DNA of 13,594 nt from Bacteroidales bacterium. Lineage in GTDB: Bacteria; Bacteroidota; Bacteroidia; Bacteroidales; UBA1556. The stretch's first letter is position 1, and each line of letters starts with the position of its first letter. The stretch covers positions 1 through 13,594 of the forward strand of contig JAGLDA010000070.1 of NCBI GenBank assembly GCA_023145955.1. The letters run 5' to 3'. Below are positions 1-7,021 of this stretch, in pieces. A model generated the notes under the pieces. The model saw only the letters and a program-made list of their open reading frames with translations. It was not told where the DNA came from and ran no database searches. The position numbers and the translations under genes are program-made.

Positions 1-2
1 TA

Positions 3-1682
3 TCTTTTTCTGCAAATTCACAAATTACACGAGTTTTATTTATTGGTAATAGTTTAACAGGCTCTAATAATCTACCAAACCAATTCAACCTTTTAGCACA
101 AAGCACAGGAAAGCTGATTTATGTAGAAGACGCCACTGCAGGAGGTGCGACTTTGCAAAACCACTTAAATAATTCAAGTACTATCTCAAAAATACAGCAA
201 GGTAATTGGGACTATGTCGTTCTGCAAGAACAAAGTCAATTACCATCATGGGAAAACGATAGAAGCACAATGTTTTATCCTTATGCTAAAAGTTTGGACA
301 GTATAATAAAAATTTATAACCCATGTGGTGAAACGGTGTTCTTTTTAACCTATGCTCATCGTAATGGTGATCTTGGAATTCTTCAAAATGGCGGTACTGA
401 TACATATTGGGCAATGCAACAAAGACTTCGCGATGGCTATATGGAGATTGCCGACTCATTAAATTCAGTAGTTTGTCCTGTTGGCTGGGCTTTTAGAGAA
501 TGTAGAACTCAATACCCCAATATTGAATTATACCAACCTGATTACAATCACCCTACAGATACTGGGACATATTTGGCTGCTTGTGTTTTTTACTCCACCA
601 TATTTCAAGATAGCTCCATAGGCGCTTCTTATATTGGAAATATGCCACTTAATAAAGCAATATTACTACAAAATGTAGCTACACAAATAGTTATGGACAG
701 TATTATTCTCTGGAATATTGGTCAAAATACTAATAATGCACCTATAGCCAACTATATTTATTACGACACATTACTAACAGTCCACTTTATAGACTCTTCA
801 ATAAATGCACAAACCTATCAATGGGATTTTGGTGATGGGAATGTATCAATTTTGGCAAATCCAATACATACATATTCAGCTGCGGGTAATTATATAGTTC
901 GTCTAACAGTAGAAAGCAACTGCGGTATTAATACATTCATAGATACAATAAATGTAATTGCAAGCGCAAATCCTCCAATATGTAATTTTACTTACATTGC
1001 AAACAACCTAAATATTGATTTTAGCGATTCTTCTCAATATGCTAACACTTATTATTGGGATTTTGGAGATGGTGATACTTCACTTATTAAAAACCCTATA
1101 CACAATTACTTAATTTCTGGCATATATTTAGTAAAACACGTAGTGAGTAATAACTTTGGTTCTGATAGCATTATAAAGCAGGTGAATGTAAGTTCTCAAC
1201 TACCAATTGCATACTTTAATCATACCTACCTTACTAGCGCTTATACAATTATTTTTAATGATTCATCACAATATGCTAATACATATCTTTGGGATTTTGG
1301 CGATGGCGATACTTCATCTCAAACAAACCCTACTCACACATTTCCTGGCAACAATATATATAATGTAAAACTTATAGCATCAAATACTTGGGGTAGTGAT
1401 AGTATAATAAAAACTATAATTGTAAACTACAACACGACTGATCATAATAGTGATCAATCAATATTTACAATTTTCCCAAATCCTACTAATCATGAAATAA
1501 ACATTGCTTCTTCGTTAATAAACTATAGATTTGAACTTAGGTCATTAGATAACAAAGTTCTGAAACAAACTATTGAATCACAAAATGCAATTATAGATAT
1601 TTCAATGTACCCAAAAGGATTGTATATCATTGTAATCAAAACCAACAATACCGTTCTAAGCAAAAAGATTATTAAGTTATAA
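3..1682 (+). CDS. Secreted SGNH/GDSL-like hydrolase with three PKD domains and T9SS tail (5' partial)
   Basis: The frame is open from the left edge, so the true start and most of the signal peptide lie outside; 559 residues are visible. Residues 1-190 look like an SGNH hydrolase: FIGNSLT holds the expected serine nucleophile (Ser17, bases 51-53), VVLQEQSQ is a typical inner motif, and DYNHPTDTGTY gives the Asp180/His183 pair. Three PKD domains follow (about 245-320, 322-397, 400-475), each with a WDFGDG core. Residues 484-559 form a type A T9SS sorting domain (FPNPTNHEI, then YPKGLYIIVI, ending KKIIKL), so the product should cross the outer membrane by type IX secretion and be released or anchored there. 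The family hydrolyses esters or acetyl groups; the substrate is not readable here. A TTG at 153 is an internal codon, not the start. The gene converges on its neighbour, 35 bases away. Confidence 0.9.
   Translation, partial: SFSANSQITRVLFIGNSLTGSNNLPNQFNLLAQSTGKLIYVEDATAGGATLQNHLNNSSTISKIQQGNWDYVVLQEQSQLPSWENDRSTMFYPYAKSLDSIIKIYNPCGETVFFLTYAHRNGDLGILQNGGTDTYWAMQQRLRDGYMEIADSLNSVVCPVGWAFRECRTQYPNIELYQPDYNHPTDTGTYLAACVFYSTIFQDSSIGASYIGNMPLNKAILLQNVATQIVMDSIILWNIGQNTNNAPIANYIYYDTLLTVHFIDSSINAQTYQWDFGDGNVSILANPIHTYSAAGNYIVRLTVESNCGINTFIDTINVIASANPPICNFTYIANNLNIDFSDSSQYANTYYWDFGDGDTSLIKNPIHNYLISGIYLVKHVVSNNFGSDSIIKQVNVSSQLPIAYFNHTYLTSAYTIIFNDSSQYANTYLWDFGDGDTSSQTNPTHTFPGNNIYNVKLIASNTWGSDSIIKTIIVNYNTTDHNSDQSIFTIFPNPTNHEINIASSLINYRFELRSLDNKVLKQTIESQNAIIDISMYPKGLYIIVIKTNNTVLSKKIIKL
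1026..1316 (+). repeat. Internal duplication of PKD-coding DNA
   Basis: Bases 1026-1082 and 1260-1316 are two 57-base copies that differ at 8 positions (about 86% identical, counted by eye). Both encode DSSQYANTY.WDFGDGDTS at the start of PKD domains 2 and 3. The first PKD domain (WDFGDGN around base 825) is less similar. This suggests that PKD 2 and 3 arose by a fairly recent tandem duplication within the gene. Confidence 0.75.
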
Positions 1683-1703
1683 AGAATTAATAGCAATGAT
1701 ATA

Positions 1704-1722
1704 TATAAAACAGACTTTTATA
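1704..1722. terminator. Possible AT-only hairpin between convergent genes
   Basis: TATAAAA (1704-1710) and TTTTATA (1716-1722) are perfect inverted repeats around the loop CAGAC. The hairpin lies in the 35-base gap between two convergent genes and covers the stop codon of the minus-strand gene. Its position fits a bidirectional terminator, but the stem has no G-C pairs and would be weak, and such short AT palindromes arise easily by chance in this DNA. Confidence 0.25.
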
Positions 1723-3619
1723 ACTTAAACATATCTAGCAATTTCTGATCAACCTTTGTTTCTAATATTCCTTGATCAATAAGAATCTTAAAATAGTCTT
1801 CTACCTTTGCTACAAGCTCATCGCCTTCTACATAAGTAAAATTAACCCTATTAAGAAATAGCTCAACATTTTCTGGCGATTGGCGCATCATATCAAACGA
1901 TAGATTTGCAGCATCAGTTTTATTTTCATTCACCCATTTTATAGCATCCTTAAGTTCATCTAAAACAACTTGTGCAATTTCTGGATTATTTCTAACAAAT
2001 TCGCCCTTAAATAATATCCCTGCATTTGGGAAACTACCAAAACCATCGTTAATTTCATTCCATAATTTATTATATGAAAGTATTGACACTTCCTCTCCCA
2101 TCTTCTTTAAAATATTGATAGCATAACTAACCTCAGGTTCACGAAGTATTACTGTATCAGAAACTCCACGAACAAAATTTCTTAATATTTCTTCTGGTCG
2201 ACCAAATGGCTCGCCATAAGAAAAATCAAAATCATCATAATTCAATCCTTTTGCCTCTATTACATATTTGGTAATTTTAGCTGGTGGAGCTTCAGCAAAT
2301 AAAGGTGTTTCAATGGTGTGGCCAATTAAATCTTCTAATTTTTTAGCTTTATAGCCACGTGTTAGAATGCTAAAATTATCCCAAACAAAAAGCGCAGGTA
2401 TTTTTACATCATTATCCTTTAATTTTGCCGATGTAATAACTGCTGAAAAGCTAATATCTGCCTTACCATTTACTATCCAACCAAGATGTTTCTCTGTTTC
2501 TTCCCATACTTTAAGCTCCTTAATATTTACTGCTTTTCGTATTTTATCAGACTGCAACAGTCTCATAATAATTGGATAAGCAACAGGTGTAGCCGACTGT
2601 ATTACAACATTAGGCTTATCGCTATCTTCCTTTTCGTCAGCATCTCGCTCTCTAACTTTTTTATGAAAAAACACATGTATTTCTTGCTCGCTAGCAATAC
2701 GAGTTTCATGCTCATAACCCATTTCTGAAAGCATATTTATAATTGGAATTGGCTCAAAACGCTGAACTAATCTAAAACCATCATCTTCAATGGTATCATA
2801 AGCTTTCTTTATTATTATATCAAAAGGATCACTACTCATACGACGCACATCAAGAATTTCAAACTCTTCCATACGCTCATGCCAATGCGTATCTATTTCT
2901 ACTTCAGAATTAAAAACTGATATGCGAAACTCTCGTCCTTCTTCAATATTATATTTATAACCAAAACCATCAACAGTTTTCAGCAAAGCATAAGGTTTAT
3001 CAACCGATATAATAACAATATTTTCTTGTGCTTTCAATTCATTCACTTTCGTAACTATTTCTGCTAAAGTATCATCATTTAGGATATAACGCTCGGCACT
3101 CTCTTGCCAAATAATATCTTCCCCAATAAATTGATTTTCTTTTGCATTTATTGAAATGCATTCTGGAGCATTATTGATTAGTTCTTCAGAAACTCCTAAA
3201 TAATCATTTATAGTATGTAAAATCTCACAAACAGATACACCTGTTAACTTTGCTGCATCTTTAAATGATGCAAAACGAGCCAAAGTATTATAAAGTGCAG
3301 GCTTCTGTAATTTAGCAAATTTTGGCGATAGGTTTACCAGTATAGCTTTTAAATCAGGGTATTTATCAAGTGTTTCTTTAATATTTGCATCCGACAAAAT
3401 TGGCTTTACTTTATTCTCCACTGTTTCTTCGTCTTTTGAAATAGCATCAACAGGGCAAATATTCATTGCCATATCACAACTACTAATTTGTTCTTCGTTT
3501 TGAGGTTGCAATTTCATAAATGCCATATTCCCATTCATATCAAAATTACTATCTGCAACATCAACACAAGCTTGGCAGCCAATACATTCTTCCGAAATTC
3601 TATATTTAGTATTTTTCAT
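1718..3619 (-). CDS. Ferredoxin-DUF1858-DUF2249-substrate-binding-protein fusion, cytoplasmic
   Basis: A 633-residue multidomain protein of unknown role. Residues 6-62 are a one-cluster ferredoxin domain: Cys12, Cys15, Cys18 and Cys55 (CIGCQAC and ICPVDAI) would bind one 4Fe-4S cluster. About 72-142 resembles DUF1858 (ILSDANIKETLDKYP, then FKDAAKLTGVSVCEIL). About 155-237 and 255-320 look like two DUF2249-type units (VDKPYALLKTVDGFGYKY; LDVRRMSSDPFDIIIK with FEPIPIINMLSEMGYEH). After a charged linker, about 337-620 resembles an NMT1/SsuA-type substrate-binding protein (WIVNGKADISFSAVITSAKL). There is no signal peptide, so the binding domain should act in the cytosol, unlike normal transport partners, and no permease or ATPase gene is nearby. 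I chose ATG 3619 because the ferredoxin fold begins right after it; an in-frame TTG at 3652 would add 11 unneeded residues. DUF1858 and DUF2249 often occur with nitrogen-oxide and redox genes; a sensor or redox enzyme is inference only. Confidence 0.85.
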   Translation of the reverse strand: MKNTKYRISEECIGCQACVDVADSNFDMNGNMAFMKLQPQNEEQISSCDMAMNICPVDAISKDEETVENKVKPILSDANIKETLDKYPDLKAILVNLSPKFAKLQKPALYNTLARFASFKDAAKLTGVSVCEILHTINDYLGVSEELINNAPECISINAKENQFIGEDIIWQESAERYILNDDTLAEIVTKVNELKAQENIVIISVDKPYALLKTVDGFGYKYNIEEGREFRISVFNSEVEIDTHWHERMEEFEILDVRRMSSDPFDIIIKKAYDTIEDDGFRLVQRFEPIPIINMLSEMGYEHETRIASEQEIHVFFHKKVRERDADEKEDSDKPNVVIQSATPVAYPIIMRLLQSDKIRKAVNIKELKVWEETEKHLGWIVNGKADISFSAVITSAKLKDNDVKIPALFVWDNFSILTRGYKAKKLEDLIGHTIETPLFAEAPPAKITKYVIEAKGLNYDDFDFSYGEPFGRPEEILRNFVRGVSDTVILREPEVSYAINILKKMGEEVSILSYNKLWNEINDGFGSFPNAGILFKGEFVRNNPEIAQVVLDELKDAIKWVNENKTDAANLSFDMMRQSPENVELFLNRVNFTYVEGDELVAKVEDYFKILIDQGILETKVDQKLLDMFKL

Positions 3620-3722
3620 CTTTATATATTTTATCTTAATAAACTTAAGCAAAAATCATCTTTCTGTAATTCATAAAACTATATTTAGCTTTTATAGTAA
3701 CATAAGAGATTTACTTTCCTTG

Positions 3723-3730
3723 CAAAGATA
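3723..3730 (-). promoter_or_regulatory. Candidate Bacteroidota -7 promoter element (TATCTTTG)
   Basis: On the minus strand this reads TATCTTTG followed by CA, an exact match to the Bacteroidota -7 consensus TAnnTTTG. It is about 100 bases upstream of the ATG at 3619, so it could drive the ferredoxin fusion gene. No TTG is seen at the expected -33 distance. The motif is expected every 1-1.5 kb per strand by chance in such AT-rich DNA, so this is only a candidate. Confidence 0.35.
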
Positions 3731-3861
3731 AGATACATATTTAGCATTTGGTATAGCTATATATTGGTATTTTAGCTTTTATTATTATGCAAAATAAAGC
3801 TTCTAAAATACTGTATATTACACCTATAATCAGAACTAGCACTAATATAAAAAAAACTTAA

Positions 3862-4722
3862 CTATTTATTCTCATTTACAAGCATTACTTTTCGAATATT
3901 GATTTTAATAGGGGTAGTAAGCAACTGCCTTTCCGTCATTCTTTGTTCTTTATTCTCTGAGCTGCCTCCTCTGTCACCACTTCCTTTACCTCTTCCACCA
4001 CCTTGACCGCCACCCTTTCCTTGTGAACGACCGCCACCACTTCTACTACTCATTTCCCTTCCTCCTTTTGATTGTTGGGAAGAAGCATATGAAACATTAA
4101 GACTACCTGATACCATTTTTATTTTAACTGGCTTATTTTCTGATAAATCAATTTCTAAACTGCTTAGCGGAATGGCAAGTAAATATTGTAAATCTCCATT
4201 TTTACTAATTACCATACTGCCATTGATAGTTAATTTATTATTAGCAGCAATAATTGATGAACTTTCCTTATCAGTTAAACCTCTTATTTTCATCTGACTA
4301 ATCTGACTAACAATCTGAACTTTTGTAAGGTTGAAGTTATTTCGCTTAGTATGTGAGTTATCTGGCAAGAGTATTGTTGGCACCATCCGATCTTTTATAT
4401 GCATAGGATATTCTATTGTAAGCTTTTTCTTACTACACTCTTTAGACTTAATTTCAATGGTAAAACCATAATTAATTAGCTTCTTTTGTGATACTTCATC
4501 AGTTGCTCGTATATGAATGTATATGTTGTCTTCATCATTTGTTAAAAGATAAAATAATCTCCCCTGACTATCATATAAAAAATCAAGTCTCGATAATTTT
4601 TCAGGATTATTGTATTTGTTTGTTTGCCATTTGGTAGTTTTCTTTGCTTGTTGCGAATGCCCTAAGCTATTAAGAAATAACATTGGGAAGGCAATCAACA
4701 GTGTGAGAATTATTTTATTCAT
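3862..4722 (-). CDS. Secreted hypothetical protein with Gly/Arg/Ser-rich stretch
   Basis: A 286-residue protein of unknown function. Residues 1 to about 23 form a signal peptide (MNKIILTLLIAFPMLFLN), so it is exported. Residues about 45-200 look like a beta-rich domain: FYLLTNDEDNIYIHIRATD, a following GFTIEIKSK and IPLSSLEIDL recall the DOMON/CBM9-like folds found in many Bacteroidota periplasmic proteins, but this is a resemblance from memory, not a firm match. Residues 219-254 are low complexity, rich in Gly, Arg, Ser and Lys, and are followed by a conventional tail (TTPIKINIRKVMLVNENK). There is no lipobox and no T9SS tail, so a soluble periplasmic location is likeliest. The gene stands alone, with a palindromic element ending 48 bases upstream of its start. 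Confidence 0.8.
   Translation of the reverse strand: MNKIILTLLIAFPMLFLNSLGHSQQAKKTTKWQTNKYNNPEKLSRLDFLYDSQGRLFYLLTNDEDNIYIHIRATDEVSQKKLINYGFTIEIKSKECSKKKLTIEYPMHIKDRMVPTILLPDNSHTKRNNFNLTKVQIVSQISQMKIRGLTDKESSSIIAANNKLTINGSMVISKNGDLQYLLAIPLSSLEIDLSENKPVKIKMVSGSLNVSYASSQQSKGGREMSSRSGGGRSQGKGGGQGGGRGKGSGDRGGSSENKEQRMTERQLLTTPIKINIRKVMLVNENK
3961..4068 (-). repeat. Low-complexity Gly/Arg/Ser-rich coding stretch
   Basis: These bases encode residues 219-254 of the secreted protein. The protein sequence is built of short GGG, GGR, GKG and RSG units, and the DNA is clearly GC-richer than its surroundings because of the Gly codons. It may be a flexible or polyanion-binding linker. Such tracts vary in length between strains by slippage, which is inference here. 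Confidence 0.7.
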
Positions 4723-4770
4723 TTAGATAGAATATATATTTGATTTTTATTTTGTAATATGCTTTATATT

Positions 4771-4932
4771 ATACCAATTTGATATCAAAATACGATATAA
4801 ATAAATTGGAATATATTTTCCTATTAGAAGACTAAAATTATTTGAATAGCCGTAGCTATGGAAATAATTTTTAACGCAATAATAGGGAAATAGAAACAAT
4901 TTATATGGCGTGTTTTGGTGTTAATTTGGTAT
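4771..4932. repeat. MITE-like nested palindrome, copy 1 (162 bp)
   Basis: The element runs from ATACCAA to TTGGTAT. The outer arms (4771-4808 and 4897-4932) are imperfect inverted repeats, and the match continues inward: TATTTTCCTATTA (4812-4824) pairs with TAATAGGGAAATA (4879-4891), and AAAATTATTT (4834-4843) with AAATAATTTT, so the whole unit could fold into one long hairpin centred near 4851. It has no reading frame of its own. Together with the related unit at 5884-6091 it looks like a non-autonomous mobile element or long REP-like repeat. A clear target-site duplication is not visible because the flanks are AT-rich and partly symmetrical. It lies 48 bases upstream of the start codon at 4722; the rest of the 4723-5018 spacer shows nothing else. 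Confidence 0.75.
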
Positions 4933-5018
4933 TACTATCAAATAGACACCCATTACTAATAATACTTGTGATAAATATTACAGTGCAAATAAAATACGTT
5001 GTGCAAGTTTGCAGATAT

Positions 5019-5867
5019 TTATTTCAAATACTTATCCAGCATATCTGAAACAGACTCTGAAACAGAGTTATCACTTATTTCTTCTAATACTGACGGTTGC
5101 AACATCTGTTTTACTTTAAGCTCAACCATTAATAATGGCTTCTCATCTGGTGGTTCTGGAAATAAGTTTTGTTCTTTAAATAATCTTCTGGTAACAGTAG
5201 CAACCTCATGTGCTCCTCTATAATTTTCTTGTTGTTCTAACAGATAAGCTAAAGCTATTAAACCATAAGCGTCTTCGAATTCTCTATTTTCTTCTTTCCT
5301 TAGTTGATAATACTTCTTAATTAATTTACTGGCAGTTTCGAAATCTCCCTTAGCAATGGATACAAATGATTTATTAAAATGATCAATAGTATACATTCCT
5401 AGAGAGCCTGTTTCAAAACTAATTCTCATACTTTCGTTATAAAACCCTTCAGCTCTATCCATATTTCCAATTAATCGCCACATTTCGGCATTCATATGTG
5501 CACGATACATCAGCCATATCTGATTACCCGATGAAGCTGCTAAATCCTCTAATTCTGCACTTAACTCTGCTAACCTTATTGTATCTAGTTTGCGCTGAGA
5601 ATTCCTACATAAAGAGGTTAATGCCTTTCCTATTAGTGTATCGTTATTAGTCTCTCGGCCAATCTCTAGTACTCTATTTGCTAACTTGATAGATTCTGAA
5701 TCATTACCTTCCTTAAAAAGTTGGTAAGCTTGATAAAGCATTTCTCGTGGAGATTCTTCAATTATAGTTTCTACGGCCTCATTCTTTTCTACTTTGTCAC
5801 CTTGCAAACCGCAACCCGCGATAAACAGAGATACTATAATCAAAATTAAATTAATTACTTTTATCAT
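5019..5867 (-). CDS. Lipoprotein with TPR-like helical repeats
   Basis: A 282-residue lipoprotein of unknown specific role. Residues 1-19 are a lipoprotein signal with lipobox IAGC, so Cys19 would be lipidated and the protein tethered to a membrane facing the periplasm or surface. The body is almost all alpha-helical with TPR-like pairs: YQAYQLFKEGNDSESIKLANRVLEI (broken across about residues 45-70), then segments around NMDRAEGFYNESMRIS, AKGDFETASKLIKKYYQLR and EQQENYRGAHEVATVTRRLF. TPR repeats usually serve as protein-binding scaffolds. The C-terminus (SDNSVSESVSDMLDKYLK) is a short acidic helix. The palindromic element at 5884-6091 ends only 16 bases before the ATG, so it would lie in the 5' leader or promoter. 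I cannot identify the partner. Confidence 0.82.
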   Translation of the reverse strand: MIKVINLILIIVSLFIAGCGLQGDKVEKNEAVETIIEESPREMLYQAYQLFKEGNDSESIKLANRVLEIGRETNNDTLIGKALTSLCRNSQRKLDTIRLAELSAELEDLAASSGNQIWLMYRAHMNAEMWRLIGNMDRAEGFYNESMRISFETGSLGMYTIDHFNKSFVSIAKGDFETASKLIKKYYQLRKEENREFEDAYGLIALAYLLEQQENYRGAHEVATVTRRLFKEQNLFPEPPDEKPLLMVELKVKQMLQPSVLEEISDNSVSESVSDMLDKYLK

Positions 5868-5883
5868 CTTACTTTTTTTTATA

Positions 5884-6091
5884 ATACCAATTATGATTCA
5901 AATCTGCTGATAAATAAATTGGAATATATTTATTCAATTTTGTTGATATTAATTGTATTCATGAACGCAAAGCGTTACTTGTATTCAAGGCAAAAATTAT
6001 TTGCATAGCCAAAGCTACAGAAAAAATTTTTAACACATAATATGTGAAATATAAACAATTTATATCGGTAAGGTTGATTCAAATTTGGTAT
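5884..6091. repeat. MITE-like nested palindrome, copy 2 (208 bp)
   Basis: The same end sequences as copy 1 (ATACCAA to TTGGTAT), with arms at 5884-5921 and 6056-6091. A 22-base block is identical in both copies (4797-4818 and 5910-5931), and the central part (AAAATTATTTG.ATAGCC, then AATTTTTAAC) is also shared. Copy 2 is about 46 bases longer, mainly by extra DNA at about 5935-5985. On the minus strand the centre holds TAGCTTTG (6010-6017), a match to the -7 promoter consensus pointing towards the lipoprotein gene, which may be chance. The remaining gene-free bases 6092-6300 contain only an 8-base inverted repeat (6164-6171 with 6206-6213), too weak to call. Confidence 0.75.
5953..5987. repeat. 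Small hairpin between 9-base direct repeats, inside copy 2
   Basis: TTGTATTCA occurs at 5953-5961 and again at 5979-5987. Between the two lie 17 bases with a perfect small hairpin, AACGC-AAA-GCGTT (5964-5976). This part is absent from copy 1. It looks like a tiny insertion or duplication within the palindromic element, but the direct repeat is AT-rich and could be coincidental. Confidence 0.5.
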
Positions 6092-6300
6092 AATTCATAT
6101 TTGCAACAAATTGTGCAGTAACTGGAGTATTTAAAGATAATATCATTCCTGATGGCATATAAAATTAGCTTTTGTCATTATAAGTAGGATTCTTTAAAAT
6201 GAGATAAGCTAATCATCATAATAAAGCCCAATAATCAATAATTATTAGCCTCCATTTATATTATTAATTAAGACTTATTTTAGCCAATGAATACTCACTA

Positions 6301-6843
6301 TTACTTTATATAATCGCTGATGGTGAATGTATAATTTCCATCTGCAGTAGTCTTTATTGCAAGGTCATCACAGACTCCGTTACCAAAATCAATAGTAGCT
6401 ACCCATACATTAGTGCCATTTTTATAAAACTTAATAATGCCTGAAACTATCTCGAAATTACAATTATTGCTTTTTACCAAAGGTTGCTCAATAACTTTAT
6501 AATAGCTAGCTCCTTTGTTTTGGGTCTTTAAACTAAAAGTAGAAACATTACCATCAATTTCAACTGAGGCCTGCAAGTTATTACCACCTGCATAATTAAC
6601 TAAAGCTACTACTTCACCATCTTTAATATACTCTATTATTCCTACAGTATAAATATCATCTTGCTCCCCCGACAACTCTTTTACATACTTCATATCGAAA
6701 CCAGCCTCATCAAGAACAAATGATGGATATTCATTTATGGCATCAGCCAAATAATTGATTTTACTATCTGCTTTATCATCTAATTTACTACATGATACTG
6801 AAATAACTACTACTAATATTAATAATACTTTTAGTGTTTTCAT
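6301..6843 (-). CDS. Small hypothetical lipoprotein
   Basis: A 180-residue protein I do not recognise. Its N-terminus (MKTLKVLLILVVVISVSC) is a lipoprotein signal with lipobox SVSC and Cys18 as the lipidated residue. The mature part is predicted mainly beta: alternating polar/hydrophobic strands such as YTVGIIEYIKDGEVVALVNY, SVEIDGNVSTFSLKT and GTNVWVATIDFGNGVCDD. The last phrase, with the DFGNGxCDD pattern and a closing FTISDYIK strand, resembles repeats in other Bacteroidota lipoproteins, but no function follows from that. Two further cysteines (in NNCNF and GVCDD) could form a disulfide. The gene is separated by 178 bases from the receptor gene upstream and is probably transcribed alone. 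Confidence 0.78.
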   Translation of the reverse strand: MKTLKVLLILVVVISVSCSKLDDKADSKINYLADAINEYPSFVLDEAGFDMKYVKELSGEQDDIYTVGIIEYIKDGEVVALVNYAGGNNLQASVEIDGNVSTFSLKTQNKGASYYKVIEQPLVKSNNCNFEIVSGIIKFYKNGTNVWVATIDFGNGVCDDLAIKTTADGNYTFTISDYIK

Positions 6844-6903
6844 AGTGAATATTTATAATTTATGAGTTGAGTTACAATTTAACTACTCCACTAGTAATTA
6901 TTG

Positions 6904-6911
6904 CAAATATA
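6904..6911 (-). promoter_or_regulatory. Candidate -7 promoter element (TATATTTG)
   Basis: Reads TATATTTG then CA on the minus strand, an exact fit to TAnnTTTG, about 60 bases upstream of the ATG at 6843. The nearest upstream TTG is only about 12 bases away rather than the usual 19-21, so a full promoter is not shown. Confidence 0.3.
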
Positions 6912-7021
6912 ATAATAAATACTCAATAGATTTTAATATTTGATAACTTATTCAAGGGAGGGACAAACTTTTAGGTTAAAAAAAATAATTTATTAGAAGG
7001 TTTTATCCCAGAAGCAAAATG

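Noticed and set aside
2367..2728. Plus-strand frames inside the ferredoxin fusion gene
   Set aside because: They lie fully antisense to a well-supported gene, have unusual composition and match no family; shadows of the real frame.
3620..3652. TTG start extending the ferredoxin fusion by 11 residues
   Set aside because: The extra residues are Lys/Ile-rich, outside the ferredoxin fold, and an ATG immediately before it is the simpler start.
3746..3770. Two TTGGTAT words that resemble the right end of the palindromic elements
   Set aside because: No matching ATACCAA arm or shared internal block lies within a few hundred bases, so a third element is not supported.
6164..6213. ATTAGCTT/AAGCTAAT inverted repeat as a possible terminator
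   Set aside because: The loop is 34 bases and there is no T-run; such 8-base pairs are expected by chance in AT-rich DNA.
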